From Anaerolineae bacterium (lineage in GTDB: Bacteria; Chloroflexota; Anaerolineae; Aggregatilineales; UBA2796): DNA of 36,272 bases. The notes beneath the pieces were generated by a model. That model did no database searches. It was not told the origin of the DNA and saw nothing but the letters and a program-made list of their open reading frames with translations. Both the position numbers and the translations under genes were made by a program. Location of the stretch: the NCBI GenBank assembly GCA_019637555.1, contig JAHBVK010000059.1:1-36272 (forward strand). The letters run 5' to 3'. How positions within the stretch are numbered: position 1 is the first letter of the stretch; each line of letters starts with the position of its first letter. Below are positions 14,934-24,227 of the stretch, piece by piece.

Positions 14934-16457
14934 TCAGAAAGGGTTCCTCAACACTGCTTCAATATAAGCGGCTGGATTCAAGAGTTGTTCAGCGGCGCGA
15001 GATGTAAGCTGGAAGATCGGTTCAGCCGACAGACCAATCAGCACGGTGATCCCCGCCAGCATCGCCACCGGGATGAGGTAGAGCAGCAGCGGGTGGCGCG
15101 CTAGTACGGCTGGCTGAGCTGGGGCAGCCTGCGCAGTTTCGCCCGCTGATGGCGGCTTTGGTTTCCAGAATGCCTCTGCCCATATTTTGGTCATGGAATA
15201 CACCGTCAAGATGCTGACGACCAGCGCCACCACCACAATCACATAATCTGCCACCTCCAAGCCCGCGCGAACCAGAATCATCTTTGCCCAAAAGCCTGAG
15301 AGGGGTGGGATGCCCGCCAGCGAAAACGCCGAGATGAGGAAGAAAATGGCAACCAGAAAGTGATCGCGGTACAAGCCGCCCAGTTTTTTCAGCTCGTATG
15401 TACCCTGTAAGCGATGGGCAATTCCACTGATCAGGAATAGGTTCGTCTTCACGATAATGTGATGGATGATATAAAACACCGAGCCTGTCAGCGCCAACGG
15501 CGTGAAAAGCCCTAAGCCCATGATCATGTATCCGATCTGGCTGATGATGTGAAACGACAATATGCGGCGAAACTCGTTCTGGGCAACCGCGCCAAGTACA
15601 CCCGTAACCATTGTTAAGCCAGCGATCACGAGGATCAGCGTATGGGTGAAATCTGTATTGTGTATGAACAGCAATGTGAAAACGCGGATCAGCGCATAGA
15701 CGCCAACCTTCGTCAGCAAGCCCGCGAAAAGCGCGGAAACCGCGACAGGTGGCGTGTGGTAGGAAGCGGGCAGCCAGAAAAACAGCGGAAACACCGCCGC
15801 TTTGATGCCAAATGCCACCAAAAAGAGCATCGACAGGGCAGTGATGATCATCGGCTGGTCGAAGGTTCTCAACTGTCGCGCTAGGTCTGCCATATTAAGC
15901 GTTCCCGCAATGGCATAGAGGATGCCGATAGCGGCGAGGAATAACGCCGATGAAATCAGGTTAAGCGTCACATACTTGATGGCACCTTCGATCTGCGCTC
16001 TTTCCCCGCCCAATGCCAGCAGCACAAACGAAGCGATCAGCATGACCTCGAACCAGACGTAGAGGTTGAACAGGTCACCGGTCAGGAAGGCACCGCATAC
16101 GCCCATCAGCAGAATCTGAAACAGCGCGTGAAAGCCGAATGCTTCCCGCTGTCCATCGATACTGGCAAGTGAGTAGATGGCAACCGCCAAGCCCACAATA
16201 GCCGTTAGCAGTACCATGATGGCGCTAAAGAGATCAGCCACGAAGGTGATCCCGAATGGTGCGCTCCAATTGCCGATCTGCACCACCTGAATGCCATCTT
16301 CCCAGACCTGCCAGAGCAGGACTAGCGTCGTGATCAACAGCAGAACCCCACCGGTGATGCTGAGGTAGCGTTGTAGGCGCGGACGTTTCCAGGCAAGCAA
16401 GCAGCTAATCGCCGTCAGCAGCGGCAGCAGCAGTGGTAAGACGACGAGCTGATTCAC
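14934..16457 (-). CDS. mrpD: Mrp Na+/H+ antiporter subunit D
   Basis: The 507-aa protein has about 14 membrane helices and belongs to the proton-translocating NuoL/M/N-like family. Glu137 in the WFEVMLIAS helix and Lys219 in FGIKAAVFPLFFWLP match residues shown to be essential in Bacillus MrpD, even in numbering. GFWAKMILV lies towards the C-terminal half. It overlaps mrpC by four bases. With MrpA it forms the ion-translocating core that exchanges Na+ for H+. Confidence 0.96.
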   Translation of the reverse strand: MNQLVVLPLLLPLLTAISCLLAWKRPRLQRYLSITGGVLLLITTLVLLWQVWEDGIQVVQIGNWSAPFGITFVADLFSAIMVLLTAIVGLAVAIYSLASIDGQREAFGFHALFQILLMGVCGAFLTGDLFNLYVWFEVMLIASFVLLALGGERAQIEGAIKYVTLNLISSALFLAAIGILYAIAGTLNMADLARQLRTFDQPMIITALSMLFLVAFGIKAAVFPLFFWLPASYHTPPVAVSALFAGLLTKVGVYALIRVFTLLFIHNTDFTHTLILVIAGLTMVTGVLGAVAQNEFRRILSFHIISQIGYMIMGLGLFTPLALTGSVFYIIHHIIVKTNLFLISGIAHRLQGTYELKKLGGLYRDHFLVAIFFLISAFSLAGIPPLSGFWAKMILVRAGLEVADYVIVVVALVVSILTVYSMTKIWAEAFWKPKPPSAGETAQAAPAQPAVLARHPLLLYLIPVAMLAGITVLIGLSAEPIFQLTSRAAEQLLNPAAYIEAVLRNPF

Positions 16458-16858
16458 TGTGCCTGCTCCTTTAGCATGTCCACCGCATCCGCAGCAGATT
16501 CATCGGTGATAGCGGTTACATCGGTGGACTTCAGTTGATCCAGATCGTCTGTTCCGGTGAGGCGGTAAACGCGCTTAAAGAGGACGATAGTAAATGCCTG
16601 CACACCGAAACCAATAACGATTGCCGTCAGGATCAGTGCTTGCGGCACCGGATCAGCCATATTGTTGAGGGTGGCAGCAGCATCGCCCACAATTGGCGGC
16701 TGCCCGCGTTGAACACCGCCAACGGTGAAGATCAGCAAATTGGCGGCGTGTCCTAGCAAGACCAAACCAAAAATGATCTTGACCATGCTGCGGCGCAGGA
16801 TCATATAGAATCCGGCGGCGTACAACCCGCCAATAACAAAAGCTAGGAATACACTCAT
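16454..16858 (-). CDS. mrpC: Mrp Na+/H+ antiporter subunit C
   Basis: The 134-aa protein is NuoK-like with three helices: FVIGGLYAAGFYMIL, then IIFGLVLLGHAANLLIFTVGG and ADPVPQALILTAIVIGFGVQAFTIVLF. DPVPQALILTAIVI is the diagnostic MrpC/NuoK stretch. The cytoplasmic tail of about 30 residues is acidic. Four-base overlaps join it to mrpB and mrpD. Confidence 0.95.
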   Translation of the reverse strand: MSVFLAFVIGGLYAAGFYMILRRSMVKIIFGLVLLGHAANLLIFTVGGVQRGQPPIVGDAAATLNNMADPVPQALILTAIVIGFGVQAFTIVLFKRVYRLTGTDDLDQLKSTDVTAITDESAADAVDMLKEQAQ

Positions 16859-17283
16859 GGGCTTGCTTCGCCTTCCGCCAGCTCGAAAATGATCATCAGA
16901 GTCACGCCGATGACCAGCAGATAGACACCGACATCAAACAATACAGGCGTGCCGGGCTTTTCCAGAACCGGCACTTGCAGCGTGCTCCAAACTCCGGTCA
17001 TGAAGGGCAAACCACCGAGGATGGGGATAATGCCGCTGATGGTGGCAAGCAGTAAGCCAACGCTAATAAGCTGGATCGGCTGGATGCGCAGTATCCGCCG
17101 CGCGGTGGACGGGTGATAAGCAATCGCCAGCAGCGCAAAACCAGAAGCAGCCACCAGACCACCGACAAAGCCACCACCGGGGCTGTTGTGTCCTCTGAGC
17201 AGCAGGATCAGGGAGAACAGCAGTAACAGAGGCAGCAAATAGCGTGCCGCCGTAGATAGAATCAGGGAGTTTTTCTTCATCAT
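16855..17283 (-). CDS. mrpB: Mrp Na+/H+ antiporter subunit B
   Basis: The 142-aa protein has four helices with GHNSPGGGFVGGLVAASGFAL-like residues at about 29-49, the hallmark MnhB motif. It carries only the C-terminal MnhB part; the MbhE-like segment is fused to the end of MrpA, which is the standard arrangement. Four-base overlaps on both sides indicate coupled translation. Confidence 0.95.
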   Translation of the reverse strand: MMKKNSLILSTAARYLLPLLLLFSLILLLRGHNSPGGGFVGGLVAASGFALLAIAYHPSTARRILRIQPIQLISVGLLLATISGIIPILGGLPFMTGVWSTLQVPVLEKPGTPVLFDVGVYLLVIGVTLMIIFELAEGEASP

Positions 17284-19631
17284 AAGGTTGTCCCTTTCCC
17301 CTCCTCAACCTGTGCGTCCTGCTGCTTGGTTTGTTTCGCCGCGTGCGGCTTGCCATTGGTCAGCCGCAGCAAGGTATAAACGCCGATTGCCGCCACTGCC
17401 AGTACGGTGATTTCCCCCAAGGTATCCACGCCGCGAAAATCGACGAGAATGACGTTGACGACATTGTGCCCTTTTGCCAGAGGCAGACTATTCTCAAGAA
17501 AGAAAGGCGCTAAACGCGACTCTGCTGGATGTGCCAGTGCCGTAAGTGTGAACAGCGTCATCAAGCCGCCAGCTAGCAGCGCCATGAACGCATCGCGCAG
17601 GTGCCAGCGACGATTCGTCAAGGTAGCGAAGCGCGGCAAACGGTAGAGGACGAGTACGAAAAGTATGACCGATAGTGTCTCTATGGTGAACTGCGTCATC
17701 GCCAGATCGGGCGCACTGAATAAGACGTACAACAGCGAAATGCTGTAACCGACGACACCCAATGCGGCAACCGCTGCCAGCCGTGAGCGCGCCTGTGTCG
17801 CTACCGCTGTCGCCGCCAGTATTAACAGCCCCAACCCGACCTCGTAGAAGCGCACATCCGACCAGTCATCAGGGAGAGTTAGCTGTGTGCCGCGCAGCAA
17901 ACTGTAGCCCGCCAACAGCGTGGTCGTGGCGAGAATAACCATCAGGTAGATGCGTAGATAGCCGTTCTGGAGTAGGCGCGTTTGTGTACTTGCCAACCAG
18001 TTCATGCCGTCAATCAGCCATTCGTACCATTTAGCGGGACCCCACTGGTAGAGCGGCTCAAGGCGTTGGAACAGCAGCCGTAGTCGGGGCAACAGCAGAT
18101 AGAAGCCTGCTCCCAGCGCGAGCGTAGCAGCGCTGGCGATCAGAATGGGTGTGACGCCGTGCCATAAGGCGAGTTCGACCTCCACAGGTTTGCCCAAGGC
18201 TGCTGTTGCCGCCGAAGCAACCAGTGGATTTGCCAGCACTGACGGTACGACGGCGACGATCACGCCCAGCAGCGAAAGCAGCGTGGGTCCCAACCACAAA
18301 CTGAGGGGGGCGCCGTGCGGCTGGTGCGGAAATTCTTTAAGCTTGCCCATGAAGGGTTTGAAAAAGAGTATTCCAGCAATGGCGACCAGCAGCACGTTCG
18401 ACACGAACGTGAGCGCCAACAGCAGCGTACTGCTGTTACTGCCTTCCAGCAGCGTCTCATATGTCAGTTCTTTGCTGATGAAGCCGATCAGCGGCGGGAA
18501 GCCCGCCATCGACAGCGCGGCTAATCCGGCTGCCAGTGCCGTTAGAGGCAAAATGCGCCGCAGTCCGCCAAGGCGATCAACGTCGCGCGTGCCCGTTTCG
18601 TGATCGATGATGCCTGCCACCAAGAACAGCGTACCCTTGTACAGCGCGTGAGTCAGTACGAACAGCATCGCGGCTTCAAATGCCAGTTTGGAACCGACGC
18701 CGATCAGCAGCACTAGCAGCCCCAGTGAACTAACGGTGGAGTAGGCAAGGATGCGCTTGAGATCGGTCTGCTGCCACGCCAGATAAGCGCCCATGACCAT
18801 CGTCACTGCGCCGACCACCGTCAGGCTAACTTGCCACAATGCCGTCGCTCCCAAGATCGGAGAGAGGCGGGCAAGCAAATAAATGCCCACCTTGACCATG
18901 GTTGCCGAATGCAGGTAGGCACTTACAGGAGTGGGCGCAGCCATTGCTCCCGGCAGCCAGAAATGGAACGGAAACTGTGCGGATTTGGTGAACGCGCCCA
19001 GCAGAATCAAGATCACGAGAGGAGCGTAGAGCACACTGCCTTGAATCGCTTCGCGCTGCGCTAACAGATCGCCTAGTTCAAAAGAACCGCCCACGATGCC
19101 CAGCAAGAGTAATCCTGCCAGCAGTGCCAGCCCACCACCGCCAGTGACGAGCAATGCTTGCAGTGCTGCCTTCCGCGATTTTTCCTGTTCGTGGTCGAAG
19201 CCGATCAGCAGGTAAGAGGCGAAGCTGGTCAGTTCCCAGAAAATGAACAAGGTCAGGATATTATCGGCTAACACCAAGCCTAACATCGACGCCATGAACA
19301 TCAGCAGGTAGCCATAGAAACGGCCCAACAGCGGATGGTCGCCAAGATAGCCGCCCGCGTAAATAATGATCAGTGCGCCTACACCGCTGACTAACAGTGC
19401 AAAGAGCAGACTCAACCCATCGAGCGCGAAGGATAGATTGATCCCTAAGCTAGGTACCCACGTATAAGAAACGGAGAGACGCTCTTGCTCTGCAACAGAC
19501 GGTATAAATTGACCGAAGTAAATGGTCAACGCCAGCGGCAGCAGCGCTAATAACCAGCGGCTCCATTTAGGTTGAACGCGCACCAGCAATCCGGCAAGCA
19601 GCGCCACAGCATAGCCAGCGAGAACTGCCAT
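17280..19631 (-). CDS. mrpA: Mrp Na+/H+ antiporter subunit A
   Basis: The 783-aa protein combines a NuoL-like proton-translocating domain with a DUF4040 segment (VRFYEVGLGLLILAATAVA onward) and a terminal MbhE-like segment (GHNVVNVILVDFRGVDTLGE), the complete MrpA architecture. Glu133 in FIFWELTSFASYLLIG corresponds to the essential Glu140 of Bacillus MrpA. In-frame starts exist nine codons upstream (GTG) and two codons upstream (ATG). I chose the ATG of MAVLAGYAV because it overlaps the stop of a short upstream ORF as TGATG. It heads a seven-gene operon for Na+ and pH homeostasis. Confidence 0.95.
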   Translation of the reverse strand: MAVLAGYAVALLAGLLVRVQPKWSRWLLALLPLALTIYFGQFIPSVAEQERLSVSYTWVPSLGINLSFALDGLSLLFALLVSGVGALIIIYAGGYLGDHPLLGRFYGYLLMFMASMLGLVLADNILTLFIFWELTSFASYLLIGFDHEQEKSRKAALQALLVTGGGGLALLAGLLLLGIVGGSFELGDLLAQREAIQGSVLYAPLVILILLGAFTKSAQFPFHFWLPGAMAAPTPVSAYLHSATMVKVGIYLLARLSPILGATALWQVSLTVVGAVTMVMGAYLAWQQTDLKRILAYSTVSSLGLLVLLIGVGSKLAFEAAMLFVLTHALYKGTLFLVAGIIDHETGTRDVDRLGGLRRILPLTALAAGLAALSMAGFPPLIGFISKELTYETLLEGSNSSTLLLALTFVSNVLLVAIAGILFFKPFMGKLKEFPHQPHGAPLSLWLGPTLLSLLGVIVAVVPSVLANPLVASAATAALGKPVEVELALWHGVTPILIASAATLALGAGFYLLLPRLRLLFQRLEPLYQWGPAKWYEWLIDGMNWLASTQTRLLQNGYLRIYLMVILATTTLLAGYSLLRGTQLTLPDDWSDVRFYEVGLGLLILAATAVATQARSRLAAVAALGVVGYSISLLYVLFSAPDLAMTQFTIETLSVILFVLVLYRLPRFATLTNRRWHLRDAFMALLAGGLMTLFTLTALAHPAESRLAPFFLENSLPLAKGHNVVNVILVDFRGVDTLGEITVLAVAAIGVYTLLRLTNGKPHAAKQTKQQDAQVEEGKGTTL

Positions 19632-19783
19632 CAACATAGACTTGATCCGTCCTTCCACACTGGCAACTGTAAATCAGGGCAGGACGCGCCAACGATCACG
19701 CTGCCAGCCGTTGCCCCCGCGATCGGATCGGGGTAGGCAGCAGCACAGCCTGCATCTTTAGTTGTGACCTGCTCGATTTTCAC
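19631..19783 (-). CDS. Short ORF (50 aa) upstream of and coupled to mrpA
   Basis: A GTG at 19781-19783 is preceded by AAGGAG at seven-base spacing, the best ribosome-binding site near mrpA. It opens a 50-codon frame starting VKIEQVTTKDAG (initiator Met) and ending in KDGSSLC. Its TGA overlaps an mrpA ATG as TGATG. The peptide has three cysteines and no recognised domain. It could be a leader peptide that couples or regulates mrpA translation, or a real small protein. No homologue was recognised, so coding status is uncertain. Confidence 0.45.
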   Translation of the reverse strand: MKIEQVTTKDAGCAAAYPDPIAGATAGSVIVGASCPDLQLPVWKDGSSLC

Positions 19784-20239
19784 TGCTGCGCTCCTTCGAT
19801 ATGGGCATGGCATCTGGTGTTGAAGTAGAACTGCACTAGAGTTACTCCACACAGAGGTAACATCAGTTCAGTACCGTTAACTAGAAAGTCGGGAACCGCA
19901 ATAAGGACAGTTGATGAACGTGAGAGCGAGTGCGAGAGCTAAACCGAGACTGAGACAGCTAGAGTAGTAACGCTGCGGCATTGTAGCGGGTTATATTCAA
20001 AACTGTAAATATGGCGCGGAGCGATTTTGCAAGTTTTTTACAAGTGGATTGCGCAGGCGGCACACGCCGATCAACACGACGATCGGCTGATTGTAGATTC
20101 GCGCCGCACTAGCCTGCTAACGGTGTATAATCCGAAATACTAGATGCAGCCAACTGACTCAATACAACGTGGATGCTCACTGAATTAGTCACCGCGCGAT
20201 CCGCGATTTGCCGTGATCTGCGTCGAAGTTGGGGGTGTG
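19784..20239. other. Divergent intergenic region, mrp operon / LuxR regulator
   Basis: The 456 bases between divergent transcription units should hold promoters for both. A TATAAT at 20126-20131 is a possible -10 for the regulator, but no good -35 is found at the proper spacing. The middle contains an AT-rich patch (19985-20045). No gene was recognised. The mrp promoter was not resolved. Confidence 0.4.
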
Positions 20240-22981
20240 ATGTCTGACCAGTATGCGCCGCCAATGCGCTTCGTGGATGCTCGTCAGCGCCCCAAACCCG
20301 CTACCTTCCTGCACTCTCCGGCATCCACTTCCTTTGTCGGACGCACACACGAAATCGCGCAGATTCAGCACCACTTGGATGATCCAACCTGTCATCTACT
20401 GACGTTGGTGGGACCCGGTGGTATGGGCAAGACACGATTAGCGCAGGAGGTCGCCGCTTCCTGCCTTGATATTTACGCTAACGGCGTCTACTTCATCCCG
20501 CTTCAGCCGCTAACCTCACCAGAGTTGATCGTCACGACGCTGGCGGAATCACTCAATATTCAGTTTGATTCCAGCGCCGAACCTGCAGAACAATTGCTTG
20601 GCTACTTGCAGAATCTTTCCGCTTTACTGGTACTGGATAACTTTGAGCATCTGCTCGGCGGCGTCGCCCTGCTGAGTCAGATCATCGCGCGTGCACCCTC
20701 GATCAAACTGTTAGTGACCTCGCGGGAACGCCTCAGCCTGCGTGACGAATGGGTCTTTGATGTTGGAGGACTAACCTTTCCGGGCGATGAACATACTCAA
20801 AACATCGAGCTGTACAGCGCCGTGCAGTTGTTCGTCCAGAACGCTCACCGCGTGCGATCCGATTTTTCGCTGGCGGCGGAAAGCGCGGCGGTGATCCGCC
20901 TTTGTGCGCTGCTCGAAGGGATGCCGCTGGCAGTCGAACTAGCCTCTTCATGGGTACGGACCCTCTCCTGCGCCGATATTCTGAAGCAACTCGAAGGCGG
21001 TTTGGCGATCCTCGAAAGCACTTATGTGGATATGCCAACCCGCCATCGCAGTATGTATGCAGCGCTTGAGCATTCATGGACGCGCCTGAATGAGGCTGAA
21101 CAAGCGGTCTTTATGCGCCTCTCCGTGTTTCGCGGTGGTTTTACCTTCGAGGCGATGGCAGCCGTTGCTGCTGCAACGCCGCGAATCGTGGCGGTGCTAG
21201 TCGATCAGTCGTGGCTGCGGCGCGATCGGCGGGACGACAGCGGACGTTACGACATTCATGAACTGCTGCGCCAGTACGGAGAAGAAAAGTTAGCACTCTT
21301 TGGCACCATAGATCAAGTGCGCGATGCACACCTCGACTACTATGCGGAGTTCATGCATCAGCGCGAGAAAGAGATCAAATTTCGAGGTCAGTTGCCTGCA
21401 CTCATAGAGATCGACATCGACTTCGAGAATATCCGCGCGGCATGGAGCTGGGCGACTCAGCGCCAGAGCTTGCGGGCTATCGATAAGATGATCGATGCTC
21501 TGACCTCATTCTGCGAGATGAAAGGGCGTTTTTTTCAAGGAGAGGAGCTATTTCGTTTCGCCAGCGCTGGTTTTGCCAGTCTTGATAGTCAAGAGGCTCG
21601 TTTCGTCTATGGTCGTCTGCGGATGCGCCGGATTAGCCAGATCACCTCTGGTGTCATTGGCAATGCCGATGAGGACTATAAGGTGGAGATCGAAGCGCAG
21701 ATCCAACGCGCGCAGAATCTTGGGGACGACGCCGAAACTGCTTTTTGCTATTTGATGCTCAGCTTGCTTACTCAGGATCGATTGCCGCGATTGGAACTTA
21801 TGGAGCGCGCTTTCATCCTTTACGCAGCACGTGATGACCAATTTAGCATTGCCAATATGCTGAGCTGGATTGCCGACTCGCAACTAGATAAATTCTTTGC
21901 CTGTGCGCTGCTCAGTCGCGCCGCCGAGCTACAGCGGGAAATCGGGGACAAGAGCGGCTTAGGCTGGTCGCTGTATAACTTGGCAGTAGCGATCATGTTC
22001 ACGGAACGCAATAGCAAACGCGCTGCCCTGTTATCCGATGAATCAGTCGCGATTCACTACGAATGTGGCAACCGCACGGGTTTGTACCGCAATTTCGATC
22101 AGAAAAGTTTGCGCTCACTGGCAGCAGCAGAATTTGAGCAATCGCGCCTAGAGGCAGCAGAAGCCCTGCAGTACGCCATCGATATGAATGTCGTGCCGTG
22201 GCAGCAGAGTATGCTAGCGCGATTAGCGTTGTTACAGATTGTGGCGGAAGAAAATTATGCTGTTGGCAAACGGATGATCGCTGAGGCGCTGGCGCTGACG
22301 ACGGCACACAGTCCGCGAATCCCCGAAAACTTTGCGGAAATGGCGCTAGGTTCAGTGATCATCGCCTACATTGCAGGCGATCTCCATTCGCTGCGACGAG
22401 AGTATCAGCAGTTGATATCCTATGTCAGCCAGATATGGCATGCCGCCGTCGCTTACATCAATCTCCTGACGCCCGCCGCGATCTTGTTACTGATAGCCGC
22501 TGGCAACTTGCGAGCAGCAGTACAGCTTATCGCACGGCTTTCGACATTGCCGGATGCGCCGTTCATCCCGATCATGACATGGTTTGAAAAATGGAAACTA
22601 ATGCAGCACCTTCAGGCTGACTTAGATCGCGCACTGGGCACGGAGGCTTATGCCGACGCGTGGGAACGCGGTAAAGCATTGGACTTACAGCGCGATGTTA
22701 AGCCATTGGTTAGTGATTACGCGCGACTGATCGCTCACAAGGACGAAGCAACGCCAGCAGCGCTGACGCCCAATCAGGCGCTGCCCGACCCGCTGACGAA
22801 CCGCGAACTAGAAGTGCTGCACCTGATCGCCGCTGGCTTATCTAACCACGACATCGCCAAGCAGCTCATCCTCTCCGTCGGGACGGTCAAATGGTACGTC
22901 AACGCCATCCTCAGCAAGATGAATGTCAGCAGCCGCACGCAAGCCGTGCATCGCGCCAGAGAACTGAAACTGCTGCTCTGA
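20240..22981 (+). CDS. Large NTPase-LuxR transcriptional regulator
   Basis: The 913-aa protein has an NTPase domain with Walker A GPGGMGKT at 58-65, a Walker B-like LLVLDNFEHL about 75 residues later, and the downstream LLVTSRERLSLRDEWVFDVGGL block common to predicted-ATPase regulators (COG3903-like). A long helical, probably TPR-like middle follows. It ends in a LuxR/GerE helix-turn-helix: LTNRELEVLHLIAAGLSNHD, then GTVKWYVNAILSKMNV, then SRTQAVHRARELKLL. I chose the ATG after GGGGG at five-base spacing rather than a GTG nine codons earlier. Such STAND-type regulators bind a ligand or partner and oligomerise on ATP. The target genes are unknown; the mrp operon (divergent) and the cupredoxin gene (downstream) are nearest. 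Confidence 0.9.
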   Translation: MSDQYAPPMRFVDARQRPKPATFLHSPASTSFVGRTHEIAQIQHHLDDPTCHLLTLVGPGGMGKTRLAQEVAASCLDIYANGVYFIPLQPLTSPELIVTTLAESLNIQFDSSAEPAEQLLGYLQNLSALLVLDNFEHLLGGVALLSQIIARAPSIKLLVTSRERLSLRDEWVFDVGGLTFPGDEHTQNIELYSAVQLFVQNAHRVRSDFSLAAESAAVIRLCALLEGMPLAVELASSWVRTLSCADILKQLEGGLAILESTYVDMPTRHRSMYAALEHSWTRLNEAEQAVFMRLSVFRGGFTFEAMAAVAAATPRIVAVLVDQSWLRRDRRDDSGRYDIHELLRQYGEEKLALFGTIDQVRDAHLDYYAEFMHQREKEIKFRGQLPALIEIDIDFENIRAAWSWATQRQSLRAIDKMIDALTSFCEMKGRFFQGEELFRFASAGFASLDSQEARFVYGRLRMRRISQITSGVIGNADEDYKVEIEAQIQRAQNLGDDAETAFCYLMLSLLTQDRLPRLELMERAFILYAARDDQFSIANMLSWIADSQLDKFFACALLSRAAELQREIGDKSGLGWSLYNLAVAIMFTERNSKRAALLSDESVAIHYECGNRTGLYRNFDQKSLRSLAAAEFEQSRLEAAEALQYAIDMNVVPWQQSMLARLALLQIVAEENYAVGKRMIAEALALTTAHSPRIPENFAEMALGSVIIAYIAGDLHSLRREYQQLISYVSQIWHAAVAYINLLTPAAILLLIAAGNLRAAVQLIARLSTLPDAPFIPIMTWFEKWKLMQHLQADLDRALGTEAYADAWERGKALDLQRDVKPLVSDYARLIAHKDEATPAALTPNQALPDPLTNRELEVLHLIAAGLSNHDIAKQLILSVGTVKWYVNAILSKMNVSSRTQAVHRARELKLLL

Positions 22982-23070
22982 CCTAACCGCGTTTTCCCCA
23001 AAAACCAACCACCACCCTATCTTTTTATAGAAGATTTCTCCACCTCAAAACCGTATGCTGCCTGCTATCG

Positions 23071-23108
23071 ATCTCAGGATGAGTGCCAATCCAACGTGAT
23101 TCTGAGAT
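23071..23108. promoter_or_regulatory. Inverted repeat upstream of the cupredoxin-like gene
   Basis: ATCTCAG (23071-23077) and CTGAGAT (23102-23108) are a perfect 7-bp inverted repeat with a 24-base spacer. Both are extended by GATGAG-like bases in direct orientation. It lies 22 bases before the start codon, so it may be a regulator site or an mRNA stem. It is short enough to be chance. Confidence 0.35.
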
Positions 23109-23129
23109 GAGATAAAAGGAGCTTTTCAT

Positions 23130-24161
23130 ATGCGTATCTTGAGATTTGGTTTAGTTTTGCTAGTGGGGATGTTGGTGGGTTTCGCGGGGGCGCTCGATAG
23201 TCACCAGCGCATCCGTGCAGCGGAAACGGGGTCGCAGACATTTCTGGTGCAGGCGGGCGCGTTCGCCATCGGTAATATGGAAATATCGGCGTTTATGCCC
23301 GCAAAGCTCAAAGTGCATCAGGGCGATACCGTGACGTGGCTGATCAATGGGTTGAACGACATCCACTTTCAAAACACGATCAACCCACCGCAGTACGTCA
23401 TCGCGCCCGTCGTCGATGGCAAACCACTGCCACAGTTCAATCCAGCCTTCGCCGCGCCGAGCTTAGCAAGCGGCAGCACTTACACGGGCGGTGAGTCGTC
23501 CAGCGGCTTGGTCACGGCGGCGAACGCCTATATGCCTAAGACTTATTCGCTGGTCATCGGTGCGCCAGTTGGCAAATATACGTATGTCGCGCATCTGAAA
23601 AGCGGCATGATGGGGACGATTGAGGTTGTGCCTGATGATGAGGCAATTCCCAGCCCAACCGAAGCGGCACTGATTGGCGCTCAGGAATACACGGGTTACG
23701 TCACCAAGACGTTAGAAACACTACAACCGCTGATGGAAAACCAACCAGTCGGTGAGGCGGATGAGCAAGGGAAAATCACGATTATGGCGAGCATGGGCAG
23801 CACGTCGCTCGTTCAGGAATTCTTCCCCGCCGTCGCCGTGATCCATACTGGCGATACCGTAACGTGGACAAATCCAGAGGTCAGCGTTGACGGGCAAACG
23901 GTGGCGTCTCTCAAGTTTGATGGCGATGGACTTGTGCTCGTACCGCCGACTGGCGCAGCACCGATGGTTACACTCGGCTCGGACTACAATGCTGTGATCG
24001 AAAGCGGCGGCAAAGTAGGCGTTAACGATGTATTCAACAGCGGTATCTTGCTGCCGGGGCAGTCTTACACACTGACCTTCACCGAAGCTGGCGTCTATCC
24101 GTACTATTCCTCGTTCCACTATGGCATGAAGGGTGTCATCGTGGTGCTGCCAGCGGAATAA
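23130..24161 (+). CDS. Exported protein with two degenerate cupredoxin domains
   Basis: The 343-aa protein has a Sec signal peptide (hydrophobic 6-22, likely cleavage after AGA). Domain 1 (about 38-167) and domain 2 (about 215-340) each show the plastocyanin-like pattern: V-x-x-GDTVTW near the start and a Y-x-Y...M-x-G-x-I-x-V ending. The type 1 copper ligands are not intact. The Cys position is Ala154 in domain 1 and Ser327/Ser328 in domain 2. Domain 2 keeps His330 and Met333 but has no His after GDTVTW. A strong site (AAAGGAG, 8-base spacing) supports the ATG. It is probably an exported non-blue or structural cupredoxin. It follows the LuxR-type gene by 148 bases. Confidence 0.85.
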   Translation: MRILRFGLVLLVGMLVGFAGALDSHQRIRAAETGSQTFLVQAGAFAIGNMEISAFMPAKLKVHQGDTVTWLINGLNDIHFQNTINPPQYVIAPVVDGKPLPQFNPAFAAPSLASGSTYTGGESSSGLVTAANAYMPKTYSLVIGAPVGKYTYVAHLKSGMMGTIEVVPDDEAIPSPTEAALIGAQEYTGYVTKTLETLQPLMENQPVGEADEQGKITIMASMGSTSLVQEFFPAVAVIHTGDTVTWTNPEVSVDGQTVASLKFDGDGLVLVPPTGAAPMVTLGSDYNAVIESGGKVGVNDVFNSGILLPGQSYTLTFTEAGVYPYYSSFHYGMKGVIVVLPAE

Positions 24162-24182
24162 GGCAGTTAGCAGCGCAAATGC

Positions 24183-24221
24183 AGTCGCCCGATGTCGAGT
24201 CGAACTCGGTATCGGACGACT
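24183..24221. terminator. Palindrome between convergent genes, candidate terminator
   Basis: AGTCG-c-CCGAT-gtc-GAGT on the left pairs with ACTC-ggt-ATCGG-a-CGACT on the right around CGA, giving a 39-bp near-palindrome. It lies exactly between the convergent cupredoxin and DsbA-like genes, a good place for bidirectional termination. There is no T-run, so termination may need other factors. Confidence 0.55.
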
Positions 24222-24227
24222 AGCCGA

